64,000 nucleotides of DNA from the NCBI GenBank assembly GCA_965243345.1, contig CBDEUR010000003.1, forward strand, positions 3,720,001 through 3,784,000. Reading direction: 5' to 3'. Position numbers and translations under genes: made by a program. Under the pieces are notes generated by a model. It was not told the origin of the DNA, made no database searches, and saw only the letters and a program-made list of their open reading frames with translations. This DNA comes from Bin52 sp965243345. Its GTDB lineage: Bacteria; Pseudomonadota; Alphaproteobacteria; Thalassobaculales; Thalassobaculaceae. This document shows, piece by piece, positions 7,602 through 16,018 of the stretch. How positions within the stretch are numbered: the first letter of the stretch is position 1; the number at the start of each line of letters is the position of its first letter.

Positions 7602-7835
7602 CTATCCGCCTTCCCATGCCGTGAGCTCGTCCTCTGGCAGGGGATCGCAAAAGGCATCGGGAACGACAATCTTGCCCTTGAGGATGTCCGGCTGACGCTT
7701 CGCGGGCACCCTGTACGGAACGAGACGCGCAACGGGCTGGCCGCGCCGGACGATGACGACGTCTTCACCGGCCTCCGCCCGGACCAGCAATCGCGAAAGC
7801 TGCGTCTTGGCCTGATGAACATTGACGATATACAT
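7602..7835 (-). CDS. vapB: VapB/Phd-type antitoxin
   Basis: This 77-residue antitoxin starts MYIVNVHQAKTQLSRLLVRA and includes EDVVIVRRGQPVARLVPY, the Phd/YefM-like DNA-binding fold. A C-terminal tail would bind the toxin. It stops with TAG two bases before the vapC GTG, the standard vapBC arrangement. It should neutralise VapC and autorepress the operon. The frame is intact. Confidence 0.9.
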   Translation of the reverse strand: MYIVNVHQAKTQLSRLLVRAEAGEDVVIVRRGQPVARLVPYRVPAKRQPDILKGKIVVPDAFCDPLPEDELTAWEGG

Positions 7836-8320
7836 GGCGTTCCGCCTTGATGAGAGCTCCTGGCTGAATACATAGCTGGATTGGCGAGCCGTTTAACGCC
7901 CAGGTGGAGAGGCGCCCACGGGTCGGCCCCGTCGTGCGCGCATTCCTTGAGGTTACCCCGTCTTGGCACCCGGCGCAGCTTTCGGCCCGAGCAGCTTCCG
8001 GTCCGGCTCCTTCGGTGTGCCGTCACCATTGACTTGCAGGCAGGGCGTCATCGCGGTGATGACCAGTCGGCGCGCGAGGTCCTGCATGGTGATCCCGCGC
8101 AAGGCCATGGCGTCGATCGTCATCCGGTGCACTGTACGGTCCATCCTGAGAGGCCGTCTGCCAGGGCCGGAGACCCGTTCCGCCACGAAGTCCCTGATCT
8201 GGTCCGAAACCGTTCCCCGAGGTCCCGCCCGGTACCGGATCTCCGGACAACCGCCGCGAACCGGCACGCCGCCGGCTGCCCCGGCCAGTGCGCCCGACGA
8301 GCGGGTACGACCGTCAAGAG
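7836..8320. other. Intergenic stretch with one doubtful small ORF
   Basis: About 485 bp between vapB and the dehydratase gene. A minus-strand frame from ATG 8144 to 7953 (63 codons, containing ITMQDLARRLVITAMTPCLQ) is possible but unrecognised and lacks a clear ribosome binding site. Nothing else is seen. Confidence 0.4.
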
Positions 8321-9865
8321 CTACATGGTGGCGCCGATCTGCCAGGGAATGAACTCGTTGTCGCCGATACCGAGTTCCTCGCTCTTGGTGGCCTCGCCGG
8401 ACGCGACCCGGATCACCTTCTCGAAGATCCGCTCGCCCATCGTATCGATGGACAGGTCCTCGTCGAGCACCTCGCCACAGTTGATGTCCATGTCCTCTTC
8501 CATCCGGCGGAACATCGGCGTGTTGGTGGCGAGCTTGATCGACGGTGCCGGCTTGCAGCCGTAGCAGGATCCGCGACCGGTAGTGAAGGTCACGACATTC
8601 GAGCCCGACGCCACCTGCCCGGTGATCGAGCACGGATCGTAACCCGGGCTGTCCATGAACACGAAGCCGCGGGCATCGACGCGCTCGGCGTAGCGGTAGA
8701 CTCCGCACAGGTTGGTGACCCCGCCCTTGGCGGCCGCACCCAGCGACTTCTCCAGAATGGTGGTCAGCCCGCCGGCCTTGTTACCCGGCGACGGGTTGTT
8801 GTTCATCTCGCCGCCGTTGCGCTCGCAGTAGTCCTCCCACCACCTGATCCTTTCGACCAGCTTCTCGCCGATCTCGCGCGAGGCCGCACGCCGCGTCAGC
8901 AGGTGCTCGGCGCCGTAGATTTCCGGGGTCTCGGCAAGGACGGCCGTTCCACCGTGACGGACCAGCAGGGTGGCGGCCGCACCCAGCGCCGGGTTGGCGG
9001 TGATGCCGGAGTACGCGTCCGACCCGCCGCACTGGAGCGCGAGCGTGATCTCGCCCACCGGAACGGTCTGGCGCACGCTGCGGCTGGCCTCGGGAAGCAT
9101 GTCGGTAATCAGCCCGACGCCGCGCTCCACGGTCCTGCGTGTCCCGCCCGTCTCCTGCAGGGTCATGGTCTGGAACCGCGGTCCGCGTTCCAGCCCGTAG
9201 GCATCCAGCAGGAAGTCGATCTGGTTGACTTCGCAGCCAAGCCCGACCATCAGGATGGCGGCGAAGTTGGGGTGCTGCGCGAATCCCCACAGCACCCGCT
9301 GCAGGTTCTCGTACCCGTCACCGGCTCCCGCCATGCCGCAACCGGTCGAATGGGCAAGCGCAACCACGCCGTCAACGCCGGGATAGCGTGCAAGCACTTC
9401 GGCGGGCATCGAGTTCGCGATGTAGCGGGCCGCGGTTGCCGAACAGTTGACGCTGGTCAGAACCCCGATGTAGTTGCGGGTCCCGACCCGGCCGCCCGGG
9501 CGCACGTACCCCTCGAAGGTGCGGCGCTCCGCCTCTGCAACGAAGTCGGTGGGCCGGGCATCGACGCAGAATGCGTAGTCGCGGTCGAACCCGCGCATCT
9601 CCACGTTGTGCACGTGAACGTGCTCGCCCGGCGCGATATCGCTGCTGGCAAACCCGATGACCTGGTCGTACTTGCGCACGACCTCACCCCTGGCGATGGC
9701 CCGGGTCGCGACCTTGTGCCCGGCCGGGACCGGGCCCGTCGTCTTCACGCCCTCGACGTCGTCTCCGGTCCCCGCCAGCAGGTCGATGCGCGCGGTCACG
9801 ACGTTGTCCGCCGGATGCAGGCGGACGGACAGGCGGTGCCCCGAATTGTGCCCCAGATCGGCCAT
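8321..9865 (-). CDS. UxaA-family altronate/galactarate-type dehydratase
   Basis: This 514-residue enzyme should dehydrate a sugar acid to its 2-keto-3-deoxy form, in the family of altronate (UxaA) and galactarate (GarD) dehydratases. An N-terminal SAF domain (about residues 1-95) precedes the large UxaA core. Conserved stretches include VRPGGRVGTRNYIGV, STGCGMAG, GLGCEVNQID and TGRGSCYGCKP with likely metal-binding cysteines. Single-chain length matches UxaA. A strong GGGAGGAGAGGAACC precedes the ATG. It is divergent from an SDR dehydrogenase across 119 bp, which suggests a shared regulatory region and a common sugar-acid pathway. The substrate is not known. Confidence 0.88.
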   Translation of the reverse strand: MADLGHNSGHRLSVRLHPADNVVTARIDLLAGTGDDVEGVKTTGPVPAGHKVATRAIARGEVVRKYDQVIGFASSDIAPGEHVHVHNVEMRGFDRDYAFCVDARPTDFVAEAERRTFEGYVRPGGRVGTRNYIGVLTSVNCSATAARYIANSMPAEVLARYPGVDGVVALAHSTGCGMAGAGDGYENLQRVLWGFAQHPNFAAILMVGLGCEVNQIDFLLDAYGLERGPRFQTMTLQETGGTRRTVERGVGLITDMLPEASRSVRQTVPVGEITLALQCGGSDAYSGITANPALGAAATLLVRHGGTAVLAETPEIYGAEHLLTRRAASREIGEKLVERIRWWEDYCERNGGEMNNNPSPGNKAGGLTTILEKSLGAAAKGGVTNLCGVYRYAERVDARGFVFMDSPGYDPCSITGQVASGSNVVTFTTGRGSCYGCKPAPSIKLATNTPMFRRMEEDMDINCGEVLDEDLSIDTMGERIFEKVIRVASGEATKSEELGIGDNEFIPWQIGATM

Positions 9866-9984
9866 GGTTCCTCTCCTCCCGGATTCCCCACGGGTTATAG
9901 CGTGAAGCCGCCGGCCCGAAAACGCACTTGCCGCCGTTTCCGGTCCGGCGTTACAGAGGATCGTCGCAGAACAGGGAGGTTCGA

Positions 9985-10725
9985 ATGGGTGATCGACTGG
10001 CCGGAAAGACCGCGCTGGTCACGGCAGCCGGCCAGGGCATCGGCCGCAGCACGGCCGAGGCCTTTCACCGCGAAGGCGCGACGGTGGTGGCGACCGATAT
10101 CGACGCCGGCAAGCTCGACGCCGCCTTCGGCGGGACCGGGATTACCGCGCGTGTTCTCGACGTGCTCGATCCCGCCGCGGTCCGCGAGATCGCGGATGAA
10201 CTCGGCGGTGTCGACGTGCTGTACAACTGTGCCGGGTTCGTCCACCACGGCACCATCCTCGAGTGCGAGGAAGAGGCCTGGGACTTCTCCTTCGACCTCA
10301 ACGTCAAGGCGCAGTACCGGATGATCCGGACCTTCCTGCCGGCGATGCTGGCAGGCGGCGGCGGATCTATCATCAACATGTCGTCGGTGTGTTCCAGCCT
10401 GAAGGGTATCGTCAACCGGGCGGTCTACGGCGCGAGCAAGGCTGCGGTCATCGGGCTGACCAAGTCGGTTTCGGTCGACTACCTGCGCCAGGGCATCCGC
10501 TGCAACTGCATCTGCCCGGGCACGGTGCAGTCCCCGTCGCTCGACGAGCGCATCGATGCCTTTCCCGATCCCGTACAGGCGCGGGCCGACTTCGTCGCCC
10601 GCCAGCCGCTGGGGCGGCTGGGCACAGCCGGCGAAATCGCGGCGATCAGCGTGTACCTGGCGTCCGACGAGAGCGCCTACACCACCGGGCAGGCCTTCGT
10701 CATCGACGGCGGCATCCTCGGCTGA
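9985..10725 (+). CDS. SDR oxidoreductase, 2-keto-3-deoxy-L-fuconate dehydrogenase-like
   Basis: This classical short-chain dehydrogenase has 246 residues from ATG 9985 after an AGGGAGG site. It shows cofactor motif TAAGQGIG (13-20), NCAG (81-84), catalytic serine in NMSSV (about 133-134) and Y148xxxK152. Asp38-type residues after strand 2 favour NAD(H). The sequence resembles the DHRS6/2-keto-3-deoxy-L-fuconate dehydrogenase group. Pairing with a UxaA-type dehydratase makes L-fucose or a related deoxy-sugar acid a reasonable substrate, but that is inference. It ends 3 bp from the convergent phosphonoacetate hydrolase-like gene. Confidence 0.88.
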   Translation: MGDRLAGKTALVTAAGQGIGRSTAEAFHREGATVVATDIDAGKLDAAFGGTGITARVLDVLDPAAVREIADELGGVDVLYNCAGFVHHGTILECEEEAWDFSFDLNVKAQYRMIRTFLPAMLAGGGGSIINMSSVCSSLKGIVNRAVYGASKAAVIGLTKSVSVDYLRQGIRCNCICPGTVQSPSLDERIDAFPDPVQARADFVARQPLGRLGTAGEIAAISVYLASDESAYTTGQAFVIDGGILG

Positions 10726-10728
10726 CGC

Positions 10729-11970
10729 TCAGCCCGCTGCCACGTCGTTGAGCCCGAGGTCGAAGGCATCGAAGTTGCGCAGCCGCCGTCGGGGCGGCGT
10801 GAGCGGCCGGTTGCAGTAGATCGGCACTTCCTGTTCCGCGAGCCCTCCGTGCGAACGGAGCGGCCCTTCCAGCGCGGAGAGGTCGTGCGCCGCCTCCGTG
10901 GTCCCCAGCGCCTGTTCGGCGGTGGCGACGACCACGATGTCGCCGATCCGGTCCGGCGGCAGCGCGAAACGGTCGCAGGCGTCTTCGCGGCTGTGCACCG
11001 ACAGGACACCGGGGCACTGCCGGAGGTGCCGCATCACCCGTTCCCGGTCCTGGCTGTCGGCAAGGTAGACCGTCGCATAACCCCCGAGTGCGCCGTGGTG
11101 GACCACGTAGGGGTCGGTGATCGGCAGGATCACCCGGGTCGGGCCGATACCGGACAGCGCGTCGAGCGCGTCCTGCAGGTAGGTCACGTTGATGCTCCCG
11201 TCGGCCGAGTGCTTGGCGCTCATGCCGTGGTCCGCGGTCAGCACCAGGGTGGCGCCGAGCGCGTCGAGCCCGGCGAAATGGCGATCCATCATCGCGTAGA
11301 ACGCGTTGGCCCCGTCACTGCCCGGTTCCGCACCGTGCTGGATGTAGTCGGTGGTGGACAGGTACATGATGTCGGGCCGCTGCCGGCGCATCAGGGCAAC
11401 ACCCGCGGCGAGCACGAACTCCGACAGGTCGGCGCTGTACACCTCGGGGACAGGCATGCCGACCAGCCCGGTCAGGTCCTCGATACCATGCTCCCCGATG
11501 CTGGTCCGGTCCGCCTGTTCCGCCGAGACCGAAATCGCCGCGTGCCGCCCGAACTCCAGACCGTGGCCAAGCAGCCGGCGCAGCTTGTCCTTGGCGGTTA
11601 CCGCCGCAACACTGGCGCCCGCCTTCGCGAAGGCCTCGAGGATGGTCGGCGCCCGGAGCAGCCCCGGGTCGTTCATCATGACCTCGGTACCGGTGGCCGG
11701 GTCGTAGTAGTAGTTGCCGCAGATCCCGTGTTGCGACGGCAGACACCCGGTGATGATCGAGACGTTGTTGGGATTGGTGAAGGTCGGCATCACCGCGTCG
11801 GCCCGCAGGTCGGCGCCGCGTGCGAGCATGTCGCGCATGAACGGCATGCACCCGGCGTCGATCGCGCAGCTGACGTAGCCGGGGGCCGAGCCGTCGATGC
11901 ACACGACGACCAGCGGACGTTCCGGCCAGGCGTAGCTGCGCCCGTTCACCGTCACCCTGTTTCCGCTCAT
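10729..11970 (-). CDS. phnA: Phosphonoacetate hydrolase-like alkaline phosphatase superfamily enzyme
   Basis: This 413-residue enzyme resembles PhnA, which splits phosphonoacetate to acetate and phosphate with two zinc ions. Metal and nucleophile motifs are visible: VVCIDGSAPGY, the catalytic threonine in PTFTNPNNVSIITG, TTDYIQHG and LTADHGMS. Start ATG 11970 is chosen because GGAGG lies 9 nt upstream and it overlaps the SRPBCC stop as ATGA; a start at 11979 would leave no spacing. No other phosphonate gene is nearby. It is the last gene of the peptide-transport operon, so another phosphodiester or phosphonate substrate is possible. Confidence 0.82.
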   Translation of the reverse strand: MSGNRVTVNGRSYAWPERPLVVVCIDGSAPGYVSCAIDAGCMPFMRDMLARGADLRADAVMPTFTNPNNVSIITGCLPSQHGICGNYYYDPATGTEVMMNDPGLLRAPTILEAFAKAGASVAAVTAKDKLRRLLGHGLEFGRHAAISVSAEQADRTSIGEHGIEDLTGLVGMPVPEVYSADLSEFVLAAGVALMRRQRPDIMYLSTTDYIQHGAEPGSDGANAFYAMMDRHFAGLDALGATLVLTADHGMSAKHSADGSINVTYLQDALDALSGIGPTRVILPITDPYVVHHGALGGYATVYLADSQDRERVMRHLRQCPGVLSVHSREDACDRFALPPDRIGDIVVVATAEQALGTTEAAHDLSALEGPLRSHGGLAEQEVPIYCNRPLTPPRRRLRNFDAFDLGLNDVAAG

Positions 11971-12413
11971 GTCCGGCATCCTCCCTGTTCGTCGCGTGCG
12001 CGCTCGACCACGCCCTTCAGGTAGGCGAGCTGCCACCTGTCGGCCTTGCGGATCATTGCCCTGACGATCGGTGCGGCACACCGGGCGATGCCGCGCGCGG
12101 TACAGGTCGCATCGAGCGAGACCGTCACCGTGCCGTCATCGCCGGGCGTCATCGCGTAGGTGTAGGTGGCGGTAAACCCGTTGTTCTCGCTCCCGAGCAC
12201 CAGCCGCACCCCGGGGTCGCTGTCGATCACCGAGACCAGGCTCTCGCGCCCTCTCCCGGTGTACTCGAGGCACGAGCCCGTCCTGACCGGGCCCCCGTCG
12301 CGGCTGCGCACCGAGGTGATGCCGGGGATCCAGTTCGCCATCAGCGCCGGATCGGAGAGGTGCCGCCACACCTCGCTTGCCGGTGCCCGGATATCGATCC
12401 GTTCACTGAGCAT
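11967..12413 (-). CDS. SRPBCC (START-like) small-molecule binding protein
   Basis: This 148-residue protein of the polyketide cyclase/dehydrase-like SRPBCC superfamily is a helix-grip fold with a hydrophobic ligand cavity. The N-terminus IDIRAPASEVWRHLSDPALM is the typical first strand and helix, and the C-terminal helix carries KADRWQLAYLKGVVER. No catalytic function can be assigned. It overlaps the downstream phnA-like start by 4 bp (ATGA) and begins 10 bp after the TusA-like gene, so it belongs to the same operon. Confidence 0.75.
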   Translation of the reverse strand: MLSERIDIRAPASEVWRHLSDPALMANWIPGITSVRSRDGGPVRTGSCLEYTGRGRESLVSVIDSDPGVRLVLGSENNGFTATYTYAMTPGDDGTVTVSLDATCTARGIARCAAPIVRAMIRKADRWQLAYLKGVVERARDEQGGCRT

Positions 12414-12423
12414 CGCGGCCCGG

Positions 12424-12657
12424 TCAGGAGGACGCCTTGCGGATCAGGAACTCGATCCGCTCGCCGTCCTGCGCCATCTCGACCAGCTCGTGGCCCGCCG
12501 TGTTGCAGAAGTGACGGAAATCGAGCGGAGAGGCCGGGTCGGTGGCGATCACCCGGATCCGGCTGCCGGCCTCGAGCGATTTCAGCACCCGGCGGGCCTT
12601 CAGTACCGGCAACGGACACTGCAGCCCGCTCGTGTCGACCAGGATTTCGTCATCCAT
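12424..12657 (-). CDS. TusA/SirA-family sulfur-carrier protein
   Basis: This 77-residue protein has the diagnostic CPLP motif at residues 14-17 (GLQCPLPVLKARRVL); Cys14 would carry the persulfide sulfur. TusA relatives relay sulfur for tRNA thiolation, molybdenum cofactor or sulfur metabolism. It overlaps the M20 peptidase gene by 8 bp. A sulfur carrier inside a peptide-import operon is unusual and may point to sulfur-containing substrates, which is inference. Confidence 0.88.
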   Translation of the reverse strand: MDDEILVDTSGLQCPLPVLKARRVLKSLEAGSRIRVIATDPASPLDFRHFCNTAGHELVEMAQDGERIEFLIRKASS

Positions 12658-14062
12658 GGACGCCTTCCCCGCCAGGATCCTCGCCGAGGTCCCAGTACAG
12701 GCCGGCCATCAGTCCGAGCGCTTCGCGGCACAGCGGCAGCAGCACGTGTTCGTCCGGCGCATGCTGGCTGCAGGCGGCGTAGGAGTGCGGGATCCAGATC
12801 GCCGGCAGTCCCAGAAGGTCGGTGAACACGTCGTTGCAGATCGACCCGCCCATCTGCGGCAGGATCGCCGGCGCCTGGCCGGTGGAACGGACGATCGACG
12901 CGTGCACCCGCCGTGCCCAGGGGTCATCGAGCTCGGTCCGGCTCGCCGGGAATCCGGCGGCGTTCCCGGCCGGCGGCGGCTTGATCTCGACCGCGGAAAA
13001 TCCGTGCGCATCAAGGTGTTTGCGCAGGGCGTCGAGCACGTTCTCGATATCGGTCCCGGCGATGTAGCGCAGCTGGCAGTGCGCGCGGGCCCAGGGCTGG
13101 ATCGCGTTGACCGGTCCCTCGGGATTGCCCGACAGCATGGCGAGGACCGCAAACGAGTTCCACGCGTAGACGTTCTCCGCCGGCGAGAGTGTCGGCTCGC
13201 CCCAGTCCGGATCGACCTGGGGCCCGTCGGGCCCGCCGTCGATCTCCACGTCCTTCAGCACGTCCCGCACCCGGTTGCTGATCGGCTCGGGCAGCCACTC
13301 CCTGACCAGGATCCGGCCCCGGTGATCGACGATGCAGCCCAGCGCGTGGGCGAGAATGACGCCCGGATCGGCGAGCGCGCCGCCCCAGTTGCCGGAATGG
13401 TGGCCGCCCTCGCGCAGTTCGCAGACCAGGTCGAAGTTGAGCGCGCCGCGCGCACCGAGCGACATGGTCGGCCGGTCCCTGCGCACCCGCGGTCCGTCCG
13501 AGGCGACAAAGACGTCGGCGGAAAACGCCTCCAGCTGCTCCGAAACCAGCTGGTGGACACCGGCGGAGCCGTTCTCCTCGCCGGTTTCGATCATGAACTT
13601 GGCGTTGAACCCGAGGTGTCCCCTGGTCTCGAGTACCGCGCGCATCGCCAGCATGTTGATGGTGTGCTGGCCCTTGTTGTCGGCGGTTCCCCGCCCGTAG
13701 AGCCGCTCGCCGTCGTGTGCCGTGACCCAGGGACCGGCACCCCGGGTCCACTGGTCGTCCAGCCCGCGGATGGTGTCACCGTGCCCGTAGCCGAGGATGA
13801 CCGGCAGGCCCTCGGCCTCGTGGCGCGTGGCGAGCAGGATCGGTCCGCATGCCTCGACCGGGTTGTCCCAGATCCGGCATTCGAACTCCATGGCCTCGAA
13901 TGCCGGGAGCATTTCCTGCTCGAGATAGGTCCGGCAGTGCGGCAGTCCTTCCGGGGTCTGGCTCTCGGAAGGGATCGCGACGCGCCTGCGGAGTTCTTCC
14001 TCGAAGGTCCCGTCGTCGAAAAACGCCGTTGCCCTCGCGACGGCATCGTCACGTTCCGGCAT
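12650..14062 (-). CDS. M20-family metallopeptidase/amidohydrolase
   Basis: This zinc-dependent M20 hydrolase has 470 residues from ATG 14062 (MPERDDAVAR). Metal and catalytic residues are H94 and D96 (GYGHGDT), D128 (GTADNKGQ), the glutamate pair E162-E163 (ETGEENGS), an aspartate in VASDGPR and a late histidine in WIPHSYAAC. A dimerisation domain sits in the middle. It probably cleaves dipeptides or acylated amino acids delivered by the ABC transporter encoded just upstream. It overlaps the upstream ATPase gene by 14 bp and TusA by 8 bp. The longer upstream frame is antisense-like and rejected. Confidence 0.88.
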   Translation of the reverse strand: MPERDDAVARATAFFDDGTFEEELRRRVAIPSESQTPEGLPHCRTYLEQEMLPAFEAMEFECRIWDNPVEACGPILLATRHEAEGLPVILGYGHGDTIRGLDDQWTRGAGPWVTAHDGERLYGRGTADNKGQHTINMLAMRAVLETRGHLGFNAKFMIETGEENGSAGVHQLVSEQLEAFSADVFVASDGPRVRRDRPTMSLGARGALNFDLVCELREGGHHSGNWGGALADPGVILAHALGCIVDHRGRILVREWLPEPISNRVRDVLKDVEIDGGPDGPQVDPDWGEPTLSPAENVYAWNSFAVLAMLSGNPEGPVNAIQPWARAHCQLRYIAGTDIENVLDALRKHLDAHGFSAVEIKPPPAGNAAGFPASRTELDDPWARRVHASIVRSTGQAPAILPQMGGSICNDVFTDLLGLPAIWIPHSYAACSQHAPDEHVLLPLCREALGLMAGLYWDLGEDPGGEGVHG

Positions 14063-15029
14063 CGCTTCCGCCTCCGTTCTGGTGCAGGTGACAGGTGACA
14101 TGTCCGCCCGGGACCGCCGTGTGCACCGGGATGCGACTGGAACAGCCGTCCATGACATCGGCACAGCGCGGGTGGAAGGTGCATCCCGTGGGAAGTTCAA
14201 GCGGATTGGGATAGGACGCCCCGAGGTGGGTGTCCGGCACGCCAAGCCCGGGATCCGGGGTCAGCACCGAGGCGAGCAGGGCGCGGGTGTAGGGGTGGCG
14301 CGGTGCGGAGAACAGCACCTCCGCCGCGTTCTGCTCGACGATCCGGCCCAGGTACATCACCGCCGCCCGGGTGGCGATGTGTTCGACGACCGCCAGGTTG
14401 TGACTGATCAGCAGGTAGGTCAGCCCGAGTTCGGCCCGGAGATCCTGCAACAGGTTCAGGATCTGCGACTGCACCGACACGTCGAGCGCCGAGGTGGGTT
14501 CGTCGCAGATCACCATCTTCGGCCGGTTGATCAGGGCGCGGGCGATCGCCACCCGCTGGCGCTGGCCACCGGACAGCTGGTTCGGAAACACGTTGAACAG
14601 GCGGCGCGGCAGTCCGACCAGCTCCATCATCTCCTCGGCCCGGCGTGTCCATCCCGCCGGTTCCGCCGCGCCCTGGACCCGCAGCGGCAGGGTGATGATG
14701 GAGCCGACCGTCTTGCGCGGATTGAGGGACGAGTAGGGGTCCTGGAAGATCGGCTGGACCGCACGGGCGATGACCGACCGGTTCCAGCCGGCGATCGGCT
14801 TGCCGTCGAGCAGGATCTCGCCCCCGCTCGGCGACAGCAGCCCCATCATCATCCGCGCGAGCGTGGTCTTGCCGCAGCCGGACTCGCCGACCAGCGCCAT
14901 AACCTCGCCGGGTTCGATCGCGAGGTCTACGCCGTTGACGGCATGCAGCGGCCGTTTCGGGCGCATGAAGCCGCTGGAGATCATGAAGGTACGCCCGACG
15001 TCGCGCACCTCGATCACCGGGATGCTCAT
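14049..15029 (-). CDS. Peptide ABC transporter ATP-binding protein (DppF/OppF type)
   Basis: This 326-residue nucleotide-binding subunit has Walker A GESGCGKTT, signature LSGGQRQRVAIARAL, Walker B MVICDEPTSALD and the H-loop LISHNLAVVEH. The C-terminal oligopeptide extension has cysteines in CTFHPRCADVMDGC. ATG 15029 overlaps the preceding stop as ATGA. It is the second of two ATPases that together power the dipeptide/oligopeptide importer. Confidence 0.93.
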   Translation of the reverse strand: MSIPVIEVRDVGRTFMISSGFMRPKRPLHAVNGVDLAIEPGEVMALVGESGCGKTTLARMMMGLLSPSGGEILLDGKPIAGWNRSVIARAVQPIFQDPYSSLNPRKTVGSIITLPLRVQGAAEPAGWTRRAEEMMELVGLPRRLFNVFPNQLSGGQRQRVAIARALINRPKMVICDEPTSALDVSVQSQILNLLQDLRAELGLTYLLISHNLAVVEHIATRAAVMYLGRIVEQNAAEVLFSAPRHPYTRALLASVLTPDPGLGVPDTHLGASYPNPLELPTGCTFHPRCADVMDGCSSRIPVHTAVPGGHVTCHLHQNGGGSDAGT

Positions 15030-16018
15030 GGCTGCAGCTCCTCGGGCGAGAAGACGCACCGGACGCGGTGATCGGGCTCGAGCCCGTCGCCGAGGCCGAC
15101 CGGCCCCGAGGTGCAGTGCCGCGTTGCGTGGCGACAGCGCTCGGCAAAGTGGCAGCCCGGCATCTCGCCGATGAGCGAGGGAACGATGCCCGGAATCGAC
15201 CCGAGATGACTGCCCCGCGCGGTCTTGCCCGGGATCGGGATGCAGTCGAGCAGTCCGCGGGTATAGGGGTGCGACGGCGTGGTGAAGATGCGGTGCGCCG
15301 TCCCTTCCTCGACGATCTGGCCGGCATACATCACGGCTACGCGGTCGGCCACCCGCGCGACAACGCCGAGATCGTGCGTGATCAGGATCAGGCCGGTGTG
15401 GAACTCGCGCTGGAGCTCTGCCAGCAGGTGCAGGATCTGCGCCTGGATGGTGACGTCGAGGGCGGTTGTCGGTTCGTCGGCGATGATGAGATCAGGCCCG
15501 CACATCAGTGCCATCGCGATCATGACCCGCTGGCGCAGTCCGCCCGAGAGCTGGTGGGGGTACTGGCGCAGCCGGCTGGCGGCGGCGGTAATGCCGACCT
15601 TCTCGAGCAGCCAGACCGCCCGGTCGCGCGCCTCGGACATGCCGGACTGGCCGTGCCGGCGCGGGCCCTCGGTCAGCTGGTCGCCAATGGTGTAGGCGGG
15701 GTTGAGCGAGGTCATCGGCTCCTGGAAGATCATGCTCATCCGGTTGCCGCGGATGTCCGACATCCGGCGCTCGCCGATGCGCAGCATGTCGGTCGCGTCG
15801 AGCACGAGGCGCTCGGCGCTGCGTGTCGCCCGGTGCGGCAGCAGATCCATGATGGCGAGCGAGGTGAGCGACTTGCCGCACCCGGACTCGCCCACGATCG
15901 CGACGGTCTCGCCCCGGTCGACGTGAAACCCCACGTTCTGGACCGGGTGCAGCATGCCCGACGGCGTGGGGATGGCGACGCTCAGTCCCTCGACCTCGAG
16001 AATGCGTTCCGCGGCCAT
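15026..16018 (-). CDS. Peptide ABC transporter ATP-binding protein (DppD/OppD type)
   Basis: This 330-residue ATPase carries Walker A GESGCGKS, signature QLSGGLRQRVMIAMAL, Walker B LIIADEPTTALDVT and ITHDLGVVA. The C-terminal oligopeptide-transporter cysteines are in CHFAERCRHATRHC, a region that binds an iron-sulfur cluster in some DppD proteins. Its start shares one base with the permease stop (TGATG). It partners with the DppF-type subunit. Confidence 0.93.
   Translation of the reverse strand: MAAERILEVEGLSVAIPTPSGMLHPVQNVGFHVDRGETVAIVGESGCGKSLTSLAIMDLLPHRATRSAERLVLDATDMLRIGERRMSDIRGNRMSMIFQEPMTSLNPAYTIGDQLTEGPRRHGQSGMSEARDRAVWLLEKVGITAAASRLRQYPHQLSGGLRQRVMIAMALMCGPDLIIADEPTTALDVTIQAQILHLLAELQREFHTGLILITHDLGVVARVADRVAVMYAGQIVEEGTAHRIFTTPSHPYTRGLLDCIPIPGKTARGSHLGSIPGIVPSLIGEMPGCHFAERCRHATRHCTSGPVGLGDGLEPDHRVRCVFSPEELQP

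Noticed and set aside
8288..10324. Very long plus-strand open frame opposite the UxaA-type gene, and similar long frames opposite other genes (22526-25933, 25819-28410, 17603-20491).
   Set aside because: These are antisense shadows produced by high GC and codon bias. Their compositions are Arg/His/Gly-rich with no domains, and the opposite strands encode clear families.
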